Assembly (NCBI GenBank): GCA_012295275.1
Contig: CM022677.1
Location: 17,108,406-17,120,905 of the forward strand
From: Chrysomallon squamiferum
Taxonomy: Eukaryota; Mollusca; Gastropoda; Neomphalida; Peltospiridae
Direction: 5' to 3'
DNA length: 12,500 nt
Part shown: in pieces, positions 1 through 7,858 of the stretch
Layout of the letters: every line of letters starts with the position of its first letter
Position numbering within the stretch: position 1 is the stretch's first letter
Translations under genes and position numbers: made by a program
Notes under the pieces: generated by a model
What the model was told of the DNA's origin: nothing
The model's input: the letters and a program-made list of their open reading frames with translations, nothing else
Database searches by the model: none

Positions 1-37
<37 letters not shown>
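1..37. repeat. (TA)n microsatellite at window edge
   Basis: The first 37 bases are an uninterrupted alternating TA tract. It touches the window edge, so its true length is unknown. It runs directly into a CA/GACA/AG compound repeat. Confidence 0.97.
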
Positions 38-41
<4 letters not shown>

Positions 42-250
42 ACATATATTTTCACACACCCACACATACAGATAGAGACAGACAGACAGATAGAGAGAGA
101 GAGAGAACCATTTTAGGTGTCAGCTGGATATTTAAAAACGAGATAGAGAGGAGAGAAAAGGATAAATGTGCGACATACACATTGCACACACATGTCATAT
201 GTGTGGTTATGTTATGTATGTGTATGTTTTGTCTGTATATAAGTTAATAT
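38..250. repeat. compound CA / GACA / AG / TG microsatellite
   Basis: After the TA tract comes a CA-rich piece (about 52-68), a GATA/GACA piece (about 69-92) and an AG run ending near 106. A TG/CA-rich stretch follows at 178-240 and is rich in TATG and TGTG steps. The open frame across the first part reads as Thr/His/Arg/Asp/Glu runs produced by these repeats and has no protein character. Confidence 0.85.
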
Positions 251-719
251 ATAAAATATATATATGGACAGAAATGATAATATTTATTTAAAATATTTGC
301 CATTATGGTTTCTCTGGATTATCTGAAACGAAATCAGATTAAATTTAAATACTCGCAATTATACAATTTTAAATAATATAGTTTTAAACAAATACCCATA
401 GTTATAATGAACACCATTGTAATAATAATATAACACCCCAACCCTAACCCCCATTCTGTCCACCAACTTTTGGACCACCCTGTTTGTATTACATATTTGT
501 TATGAATGAGACACATTACATGTAAGTATCACAGAGAACATTAAGGCTATTAGACATTATTATTACACGCGTTAATGCTATCAGACTGTATTATTATGCC
601 CACAATACTTTCAACGCAGATAACACCGTTATAACATTACGCAGTAAAAATAGCGTTAGACAACCACACGAAACGCAGTAACAGCGCCAATAATAACCAA
701 TAAAACCACGCAAACATGT
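251..719. other. AT-rich single-copy DNA, no gene seen
   Basis: This stretch is AT-rich with no recognisable coding, RNA or mobile-element signature. A short AACCCTAACCC string at 440-450 resembles one and a half telomeric units, but it is too short to be an interstitial telomere block. Two short ACGCAGTAA strings (about 639 and 674) are the only local repetition I see. Confidence 0.6.
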
Positions 720-1240
720 TATAAATAATGGATCCGCGAAAATCGTTTGTCCGGAATTTCATTCGCCTTTCTTTGCGGAGTCCGTAATGGCGGACGGGAA
801 TCGGGGAAAAATTAGTTTACCTTCAGCGAAACTTTTGCAAAAATCGCTCGAGCCCGTTTAATAAGCCGAAAGTAAATCAATTTGCCTCAGTGACCCATTA
901 GTGTTCTAGCCGTACCAGTACACTAGATAGGTCATTTTCATTCCACCAATACCGAGTGCAGTTCAGAAACCATTAGGTTTTTTTTTTTTTTAACTCTGAC
1001 TATATTGGATGGCATAGACCCATTAAGCTTACGTATATAAATATTTCTGGAGGGCAAAGGCCGGCGGAATCATTTGCTTTCCATTAAATGTTTATCAGAC
1101 GTAATTTAATAGAACTTTGTCGTTTCGAGATCTTTGGTCAGTTCCAAAATTCATTGTGTTATAAGCGAAATCCTGTTTTATAATTGTCTAATAAGACGGA
1201 CAGAACGCAAAAGACGGACAAAAACGATGCAAATAAACAA
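720..1240. promoter_or_regulatory. candidate conserved cis-regulatory element (unproven)
   Basis: Composition changes here from AT-rich to mixed, with many more CpG steps and almost no simple repeats apart from a T14 run at 978-991. This is the texture typical of conserved non-coding elements. Visible short motifs are ATGGCGG (YY1-like core) at 787-793, a GTCCG/CGGAC inverted pair at 780-784 and 791-795, and a perfect palindrome TTTTGCAAAA at 833-842. Homeodomain-type ATTAAA and TTAAT strings also occur, around 1080-1110. None of these proves function. No ORF of note runs through it. Alternatives are an undetected non-coding exon or merely unique DNA. The call rests on texture only. Confidence 0.3.
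978..991. repeat. T14 homopolymer
   Basis: Fourteen consecutive T residues lie inside an otherwise non-repetitive stretch. It could be an old retroposon tail in reverse orientation, but no element body or target-site duplication is evident. Confidence 0.9.
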
Positions 1241-1746
1241 AATGAAAATGAGGTGATAATATTCCAAGGCTGATTCTGTGTGATCAGCTACGTCAAAACA
1301 GTCTGAATGTTATGGGAAAGATAAGTACGTGTCGGTTTTGTTTACTGTTTCTGTCAACGACTTGACGTCACAGCAGGCTTTCTCTAGGGTAAGAGGAATG
1401 AAAAATGGCGTCTGCTCTCACTAACGTACTCAATGATTATTTATTTTTATTTGCTCTGTCCATTAAAGTTTCATGTTTACTATGGAGTAAAGGTGGAAAA
1501 ATAACAAAGTCAACGAGAATTCCGTGAACACAATAACAAAACAATCAGCTGAAAACTATAGCGTTGTTTATGATTCCTATCAACGACTTAACGTCATAAT
1601 AGGCACAATTATAAAGCAAATTTGAAATATAAAGGCTTTGAGAATGTAGCGTATACCATTACAAAATATGCACTTGAAAAACACAGAATATCAATCAGTT
1701 ATTTACGATTGTTGTATTTTTGTTTTATTTTTTGTGTTGTGTTTTT

Positions 1747-1747
1747 A

Positions 1748-1781
<34 letters not shown>

Positions 1782-1860
1782 TTATTATTATTATTATTAT
1801 TATTTATTATTATTATTATTATTATTATGTTTTTATTTTATTATTATTATTTTTTTTTTA
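1747..1860. repeat. (TTA)n microsatellite inside unit A
   Basis: About 110 bp of TTA repeat is broken by two T-rich interruptions (near 1801 and 1828-1838) and ends in a T run. It lies between the pre-box sequence ending at about 1710 and the degenerate third box at 1861-1877. The paired position in unit B (about 3216-3247) has no TTA expansion. The tyrosine/isoleucine-rich open frames here are pure repeat translations. Confidence 0.95.
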
Positions 1861-2185
1861 TAATGAACTCGACATCATTAAAGGCATCACAACAGAGTAA
1901 AATTTAGACACACAAATTAAATGGAACAAAATATGTAAATGAAAAAATACGGAATATCGGTTATTTATGTATCATTTCTTTCAACAATTTGAAATCATTA
2001 CAGAGCAAATTTCTGTTTACAAACGACGTGAGAATCTGAAATAAAAAATAAACGAAATAAGAAAATAAAAATGAAAATCCATCAGAATTATTCAACGTTT
2101 GTATCAACGACATGACATCACTGCAGGCATAATTATAGAACAAGTAACAAAACACAAACGTTATGACAATTTAATGTATATAGGC

Positions 2186-2207
2186 AAAAAAAAAAAAAAA
2201 AAAAAAA
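2186..2207. repeat. A22 run in unit A
   Basis: Twenty-two consecutive A residues sit at the same relative place as an A15 run in unit B (3559-3573), with matching flanks on both sides. The A run therefore predates the A/B duplication. Confidence 0.92.
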
Positions 2208-2465
2208 CTTAAGCACTTGAATAACACAGAATATCTCTGTCAGTTTTGTTTACTCTTTCTTTCAACGATCTGACGTCAGGTGAGGATTAATGTAAAACAC
2301 AGCATTCTCCAGTGAGTTTGAGATGCCAAGGAATGGAATATAAATTCAAAAACATGCACAATATTGATCAACTTTGTTTACTATTTCGTATAACGTTTCT
2401 GAAAAAACAAGTAAATAATAATAGCAGCGATGCCATATTGCAGTTTTGTTCTGCCATAGTTATGC

Positions 2466-2884
2466 TTTATTGTTAGTAAAGGTTACTCAGTAAAAAGCAA
2501 TTATAACAAAGAATGTCTACAGTGGTGATCACTGTTTCTATCAACGACTCAGCGTCACTATTTCTAGCTCTCTGTCAGTCTAGGCGGTAAATTATATATC
2601 TATACAACATCGCGGAAGTGTTTCGTTATATTTATACTTTATTGTTAGTAAAGGTTACTGATTAGAAGCAGTTATTGTAGAAAATGTCTACAATTGTTTG
2701 TTACTGTTTCTATCAACGACTCATCGTCACTATTTCAAGCTCTCTGTCAATCAAGGCGGTAAAATTATATATCTATACAACATCGCGGAACTGTTTCCTT
2801 ATATTTATACTTTATTGTTAGTAAAGGTTACTGAGTAGAACAACCATTGTAGAGAATGCCTACAGATGTTGATTATTATTTCTA
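2466..2884. repeat. homogeneous ~172-bp monomers at end of unit A
   Basis: The string TTTATTGTTAGTAAAGGTTAC starts at 2466, 2638 and 2811, giving periods of 172 and 173 bp. The first two full monomers are much more alike than other monomers in the array, down to shared tails reading ACAACATCGCGGAA. This is the best-preserved monomer type and probably reflects the most recent local amplification. The third copy is cut by the start of unit B. Confidence 0.88.
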
Positions 2885-4208
2885 TCAACGACTTGGTATT
2901 ACAACAGGCTTTCGAATGAAAATGGCGTGTGCTCACTAACATACTCAATCCGTATTTATCTGTATTTACTCTGTCTATTAAAGTTTCATGTTTACTACGG
3001 TGTAAAGGTGCAAAAATAACAAAGACAACGAGAATTCAGTGAGTACAATAACAAAACAATCATCTGAAAACTGCAGTCTTGTTTATGATTCCTATCAACG
3101 ACTTAACGTCATAATAGGCATAACTATAAAGCAAATTTGAAATATAAATGGCGTGAGAATCTAGTGTATATAATTATAAAATATGCACTTGAAAAATACA
3201 GAATATCTATCAGTTATTTACGATCTTTTATAAACGACTTGTCGTCATTACAATCATCATTACAAAGAAAAGTTTAGTGAAACAAACTGTAGCAAAATAC
3301 GTAAATGAAAAAAATTAGAATATCGATCACTTATTTATCATTTCTTTCAACGACTTGATTTAATTATACAGCAAATTTCAGCTACAAACGATGTGAGAAT
3401 TTGAAAAAAAGAAAGAAACAAACAACGAAATAAGAAAACAAATATAAGGAATATCAGAATTATTTATTATTTGTATCAACGACATGACATCATTGCAGGA
3501 ATAATAATAGAAACAAATAACAAAACACAAACTCAATGATAATTTAATGTATTACAGTAAAAAAAAAAAAAAACATTAAGAACTTAAAAAACATAGAATA
3601 TCTGTCAGTTTTGTTTACTATTTGTGTCAACGACCTTTTTAAATAACAAGTCCAGTGAGGCTTAGTCTAAAACACGGCAGGTTTCCAGTGAGTTTGAGAT
3701 GCCAAGGAAAAGAAAATAATTTTAAAAACATGCACAATATTTATCAACTTTGTTTACTATTTCTTATAATGTGTCTCAGAAGAAAAAAAAAAGAGGGAAT
3801 AATAACAGCAGCGATGCCATATCGCAGTTTTGTTCTGCCATAGTTATGCTTTATTGTTAGTAAAGGTTATTCAGTAGGAAGCAATCATAACAAAGAATGG
3901 CTACTGTTTCTATCAACGACTGATCGTCATTATTTCTAGCTCTCTGTCAATCAAGGCGATAAATAATACATTTATGCAACATCGCTGAATTGTTTCCTTA
4001 TAGTTATACTTTATTGTTAGTAAAGGTTACTGAGTAGAAGAATCATTGTAGAGAATGCCTACAGATGTTGATTACTAGTTCTGTCAATGGCTCACCGTCA
4101 ATACTTATTGCTCTGTCAGTCAAGGCATATGTAATCAAATTATATATTCTATGCAACATCGCTGAATTGTTTCGTTATAACTTTATTGTTAGTTAAGGTT
4201 ACGCATTA
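2867..4208. repeat. higher-order repeat unit B (boxes 10-18)
   Basis: This is the second copy of the nine-box unit. It matches unit A monomer by monomer. Landmarks include the TTTCATGTTTACTA stretch near 2985 (1470 in A), the identical box at 3095-3111 and the shared block around GAGTTTGAGATGCCAAGGAA near 3690 (2318 in A). Its last two monomers use the ~172-bp type, starting at 3850, 4010 and 4182. Similarity ends near 4208 as the array gives way to AT-rich DNA. The small open frames in this stretch are not supported as genes. Confidence 0.78.
3559..3573. repeat. A15 run in unit B
   Basis: This is the counterpart of the A22 run at 2186-2207, in the same flanking context. The length differs, as expected of a mutable homopolymer. 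Confidence 0.9.
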
Positions 4209-4320
4209 TAAAACGTTTAGTTTAAATATAAATGTTTAATTACAGGTAATTACGAGTATTGGCTTTCTGTCATTCAAGAAGGTAAATAAAATCCTTATTA
4301 TTGTTGTAGTAAAACAATAT

Positions 4321-4357
<37 letters not shown>

Positions 4358-4498
4358 AGGATGATACGGTGTAAAGGAATACATTGCTCTTTGATTTTTA
4401 CATATCTTCAGTGTATTGAATGCTTATATACGTACCAGAATATATTTGTGATATGACATCAGTCTTTAACTTATACTTACAAAGAAACTCAGTATAAG
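4209..4498. other. AT-rich DNA with a short (TA)n tract, no gene
   Basis: No coding or RNA signature is visible. A (TA)n tract of about 26 bp lies at 4326-4352. This stretch separates the higher-order array from the large TATG microsatellite. Confidence 0.7.
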
Positions 4499-4506
4499 TG
4501 TGTGAG

Positions 4507-4539
<33 letters not shown>

Positions 4540-4713
4540 ATGTATGTATGTATGTATATGTGTATGTATGTATGTATAAATGTTTGTATGTATGTAGATA
4601 TATGTTTGTGTGTATGTATGTATCGATATTTTTATGTATCTGTTTTATCCTCAGTATGTATGTATGTATGTATGTATGTATGAATGTATGTATGTATATA
4701 TATATATATATAT
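4499..4713. repeat. TA / TG / TATG compound microsatellite
   Basis: A TA tract (about 4507-4531) passes into TG and then long runs of the tetranucleotide TATG, with short interruptions near 4580, 4597-4610 and 4622-4655. It ends in another TA tract (about 4694-4713). Open frames on both strands through here read as Tyr-Val-Cys-Met or Tyr-Ile-His-Thr runs, which is what a tetranucleotide repeat produces in all three frames. Confidence 0.95.
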
Positions 4714-5099
4714 TCACCCTTATTGATAGGTTCAGTAAATATCACAGCCACAGACAGACATACTGCTACAGACAATCAGGAAACAATTAAAACAGAAATA
4801 TTCTAGAACTTACTCAGAAACACACATACAGCCACACTATGTCATCATCGCTCAATGACTTAAACTTGAAGAATCATTTTCTATTTTATCTCTGTACACA
4901 CACAGAGAGAGAGAGACCAGACGATGTGTTCTCAAAGCCCCCGAGTCACCAACATGTCTTTGCGTTTATTAGCTACAAGACGTGTTGATATTTTTGTTTT
5001 TGTTTTGCACGCCGGCAGCTCAAGTCTTCTGCTCAGAATTAAGACACGCTGGCGGTGAAACGTGTAAAACTGGGTCAAAAATCTGTGGATGCCAGACGG

Positions 5100-5107
5100 T
5101 GACCTTG
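5100..5107 (-). promoter_or_regulatory. CAAGGTCA nuclear-receptor extended half-site (motif match)
   Basis: The plus strand reads TGACCTTG, so the minus strand carries CAAGGTCA. This is the extended half-site known for monomer-binding orphan nuclear receptors of the ERR and FTZ-F1/SF-1 types. It is an exact core match, but an 8-mer can arise by chance. Confidence 0.3.
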
Positions 5108-5208
5108 GGCAGCGATTTCAGACTCGTTGTTTTGTGTGATGGATGCGTTACGACATAGAAGAGTTGTTTTGGGTTTTTTGAAACATGTCAGTTAGATTGG
5201 TTTGTCGT

Positions 5209-5215
5209 GACTCAA
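5209..5215. promoter_or_regulatory. TGACTCA AP-1-type site (motif match)
   Basis: This is an exact match to the AP-1/TRE heptamer, between the two CAAGGTCA strings. Single motif matches of this length are weak evidence. Confidence 0.25.
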
Positions 5216-5261
5216 TGAGGTCTTGTTTAAAAACTTGACACAGCTGTGTGTTTGTGTGGGA

Positions 5262-5269
5262 CAAGGTCA
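5262..5269 (+). promoter_or_regulatory. second CAAGGTCA half-site (motif match)
   Basis: This is an exact copy of the extended half-site, in opposite orientation to the one at 5100-5107 and 155 bp away from it. It lies 15 bp downstream of a CAGCTG E-box. Confidence 0.3.
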
Positions 5270-5474
5270 AGGGTACCTACCTGGCTTTATTATTTGTTTG
5301 TTTGTTTCGTTGTATTTTGTTTTATTACTTTACTTCTTTTTTTTTTGAAAATTAATTTTGATGATGGAGGAATAAAGAGAATGTCTGATGTTAGGTCTTT
5401 CCAGTGTATTGCATTAAGCAATGATCGTCTTGTCTTTCCGTTTTAGCACAACAGATTAAAATAATGAAATTGGA

Positions 5475-5524
5475 ATGTATATAAATGTATATAAATGTAT
5501 ATAAATGTATATAAATGTATATAT
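5475..5524. repeat. 10-bp minisatellite, five copies
   Basis: The unit ATGTATATAA is repeated head to tail with starts at 5475, 5485, 5495, 5505 and 5515. The first four copies are identical and the fifth differs at its last base. The low divergence implies recent expansion. Confidence 0.95.
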
Positions 5525-5640
5525 CTATTAAACACATATAATTTTACATATCTACACACACACACACACATATAAATATTTACATATACATGCATATATA
5601 TACACCTGTATGTGTGTGTATGTCTATTTGTGTAATTTAT
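5525..5640. repeat. CA / TA / TG microsatellite chain
   Basis: An (AC)n tract at 5554-5570 is followed by TA-rich DNA and a TG/TATG stretch at about 5608-5635. Confidence 0.88.
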
Positions 5641-5934
5641 GTATTGTGTGAGTATATTTTATTCTTCTTCTGGGTTTTTTTGCGACGTCATCAAAAGTTA
5701 TGTTCTATTCTGTCTCGAGCATCAACACACAAACTGTATCAAAATAAAACTATCACGTCTTAACACTGTGCCAAGCCTTCCTTTAGTAAAACAGATCTTC
5801 ATTATAAACAGTCCTTCGTGTGTCACCAAAACTGATGCCAGCATTCCTTAATCTCTGTGTCACACAAGATGACGTAAACACACCTCAACCACACTGAGAG
5901 AACGCTAACATCACTGAGTGAGTTTGTCGTCAAA
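5641..5934. other. single-copy DNA, no gene recognised
   Basis: An open frame of 70 codons starts at 5639, but its product has no recognisable domain or family features, and I see no flanking splice context to make it an exon. A half-CRE string GACGTCA lies at 5684-5690. Confidence 0.55.
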
Positions 5935-6378
5935 ACTGAGATTTATTTCACTAAGTGTATCCTTATTGTAAACTAATAACTGCCATGTGTTTAATGTTGG
6001 AAACTGGAAAAAATGATGCTTACAGCTCCTTAAGCTGTCAACGCCAAGAATACCTCAGCTTAACTGATTAAATAAATCTTATAAACAAATTGTTAGTCAA
6101 GCGTCAAAGATGAGTAGCAAGCTCAAACGCACTGGCAACGAAAAATGATACTGGATCTTCTTAACCATACAATGCTACCAATACGTAACAGCTTATTTAA
6201 CCAAACCGAAAGTATAGACTAAAGCTCCAGTAGATGGCATTAGTAGTTAAAACATCTCCCAAACATTCCATCACCGAATATAGTGCTAGTATTTCTTAGT
6301 AACTGCGATATAACTTAACTGAATAGATCTTTATTATATACGATGGCAAACAGAAGAAACGTAACAGCAGTACTGGGA

Positions 6379-6432
6379 TATATATGTGTGTGAGTGTGTG
6401 CGTACGTGCGTGCGCGCGTGTGTGTGTGTGTG
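6379..6432. repeat. TA/TG/CG alternating tract with Z-DNA potential
   Basis: A TG-rich tract sits within the second array. From 6394 to 6432 all 39 bases alternate purine and pyrimidine without a break, including a CGCGCG-type core around 6413-6418. Such alternation, above all with GC steps, favours left-handed DNA. The minus-strand Thr/His-rich frame here is a repeat translation. Confidence 0.9.
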
Positions 6433-6804
6433 AGTCACCAGTTCTGAGATATACTTAACAAAATAAGTCTTGCTTACAAACAAATTAGAGCATAACGAAA
6501 GAAAATACTTCTTAATCATTGCGTTACAAATACAGGGCTACATATAACAATTATATATTGATTATATACACCGTATTATTAATTCTGGAATATATTGTAT
6601 TAAACAAATCCTATTTATTATGTTGACCTAAACACTAGACAGTGTAAGGTAAGAAGATATCAGCACTTTTTAAAACACCGTGTCATCGATATTGGGATAC
6701 ATCTAACTAAAGAAATCGTGATTACATAATAACTACTATGTATAAAACAAGACGATACTTGCTAACCAACGTTTTAACAGTTCTGAGATAAACCTAACGA
6801 AATA

Positions 6805-6900
6805 TAGTGAAGCAGTAGTTGTGGTTTTAGTAGTATTAGCAGTAAACTAGTATTCGTGGTAGTAGTAGTAATAGTGTGGTAGTAGCAGTAGTAGTAGTGG
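6805..6900. repeat. imperfect (GTA)n tract
   Basis: GTA/GTG/GCA triplets run from about 6810 and end at 6900, next to the 16-mer TACCAATAACATAATA (6901-6916). The same 16-mer follows the large GTA array ending at about 9420. The tract interrupts the second degenerate array. Confidence 0.9.
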
Positions 6901-7080
6901 TACCAATAACATAATAAAAATACTTCCTAACCATCAGGTTGCTATTACTGGGATATATTTAACTAAACAAATCTTCATTGTATAATAATATCAGGTTTAT
7001 AACAGAAGAATATACTGTTTAAACCACCAGTACTGAGATAAACCTAACTAAATATAAATTGATTATAAATAAACTGCAGT

Positions 7081-7680
7081 ATGTCACGGAAAAAGATGAC
7101 GATGGTTTAATATTCTAAGAAAAAACAGAAAATGTCATATTTGTAATCTTAATAAAACTGAAGATGAATATCATTAAATATTTGAATGTAATTATCCTAT
7201 ATTATTAAATGCGAGAAAAGGTTATACCAGATAAATACAAGAGACATCCAAATACAGTTACATATAATAATTTCTTTAACAGTAAAAATATATTTGTATT
7301 AAAAAAGAACTATGTTTGTTAATAAGAACTATATGTAAGAGAGTATATCCTCTCCACATTAAACTTCAACAAATGTGCAGTTAAATGTGTTACTATAATA
7401 GCTGTAATACATTCTTCTCTGTACTGTAATTCCACAGTTTAATGAGAACAAACTCATCGTCATTGTTTTAAACGGTATCTGATGTATTTGTCCAGACAAA
7501 CGCTGATTACAAACTGGAGTGAGAGCTACGACGGGGTCCAGAACCACGGGAGATACGTCTTCTTTATATTCAGTTAAACTTGACGATTCTGTTAATCAAA
7601 TGAGCATCAGCGACGATGTTAATTGCTTAGCCCAGAGATGAACCCGCCAACGTTGCTGATTGTAACCATCTTTGTCGAAT
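7081..7680. other. single-copy, mostly AT-rich DNA without a gene
   Basis: 7081-7440 is AT-rich and featureless. 7480-7680 is less AT-rich and has more CpG. It contains a potential stem of 7606-7615 with 7651-7660 (ten pairs including one G-T), enclosing 35 bases. The minus-strand open frame at 7359-7547 has no recognisable features. I see no RNA gene or mobile element. Confidence 0.55.
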
Positions 7681-7858
7681 GAGAGAGAGAGAGAGTTTAG
7701 AAGAAAATGAAGAAAAATGAAGAAGAAAAATGAAGAAAAATGAAAAAGAAAAAGGGAAGAAAAAAAGAAGAAAAATGAAAATGAAAAAAATGAAGAAAAA
7801 GAAAAAAGAAAAAGGGAAGAAAAAAGAAGATAGAAAGAAGAAGAAAAAGGAGTAGTAG
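7681..7858. repeat. imperfect AG / GAA / GAAAAAT polypurine-rich tract
   Basis: An AG run (7681-7695) leads into GAAGAAAAAT-type repeats. The block containing AAAGGGAAGA occurs at 7751 and again exactly 60 bp later at 7811, within longer similar flanks, showing a local tandem duplication. The minus-strand frame through here is a Phe/Leu/Ser run and is not a gene. Confidence 0.92.

Larger units (their letters stand above)
1330..2866. repeat. higher-order repeat unit A (boxes 1-9)
   Basis: This is the first copy of the nine-box unit. It carries the exact consensus 17-mer at 1354-1370, and that box contains a full TGACGTCA palindrome (1363-1370). A second full TGACGTCA is at 2271-2278. It differs from unit B mainly by the TTA tract at 1747-1860 and a longer A run (A22 at 2186-2207). 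The left boundary is approximate: I set it where similarity to the corresponding sequence near 2866 begins. Confidence 0.75.
1330..4208. repeat. degenerate tandem array with a nine-monomer higher-order unit, present twice
   Basis: A box with consensus TCAACGACTTGACGTCA recurs 18 times in one orientation. Copies start at 1354, 1580, about 1861, 1981, 2104, 2262, 2390, 2541, 2713, 2885, 3095, 3231, 3347, 3476, 3627, about 3766, 3913 and 4084. Spacing is mostly 110-230 bp. Copies 1-9 pair in order with copies 10-18. For example 1580 and 3095 share identical 17-mers, as do 2104 and 3476. The array is therefore a nine-monomer unit duplicated once. The A-to-B offset is 1515 bp before, and 1371-1372 bp after, a TTA microsatellite present only in unit A. 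Sequence between boxes is strongly diverged among monomers but well conserved between paired A and B positions. This is satellite-like organisation. I do not recognise the family, and no coding capacity is seen. Confidence 0.85.
4800..5470. promoter_or_regulatory. single-copy DNA, candidate regulatory element
   Basis: This is one of the less repetitive stretches of the window, with raised CpG around 5000-5160. It holds two CAAGGTCA strings in opposite orientation (5100-5107 and 5262-5269), one exact TGACTCA (5209-5215) and a CAGCTG E-box (5241-5246). Those motifs suit nuclear-receptor, AP-1 and bHLH factors. A short AG run is at about 4905-4916. The open frame starting near 5246 encodes a hydrophobic, low-complexity peptide with no recognised domain, so I do not call it. 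A regulatory role is inference. Confidence 0.3.
5935..7080. repeat. second degenerate tandem array, ~10 monomers
   Basis: A loose core of the form CTGRGATA, then TTAACTAAA, then AAATCTT and a TTATAA/TTACAAA string recurs in one orientation. Copies lie near 5935, 6058, 6180, 6302, 6442, 6582, 6693, 6781, 6948 and 7033. Several copies are preceded by an AACCA(T/C)CAG-like string. The last four look like an alternating two-monomer unit. The copies near 6693 and 6948 (GGGATAcaTcTAACTAAA type) correspond, as do those near 6781 and 7033 (CTGAGATAAACCTAAC type), with a period of about 252-255 bp. Copies 5 and 8 are followed or interrupted by simple repeats. It shows no similarity I can see to the array at 1330-4208. 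Monomers are highly diverged, so boundaries are approximate. Confidence 0.68.

Noticed and set aside
440-450. AACCCTAACCC as an interstitial telomere
   Set aside because: It is less than two telomeric units, which is easily due to chance in this AT- and C-rich stretch.
1330-4208. CRISPR array reading of the regularly spaced boxes
   Set aside because: Boxes are degenerate and spacers share ancestry between monomers. Spacing is irregular and the setting is eukaryotic, so this is satellite-type repetition.
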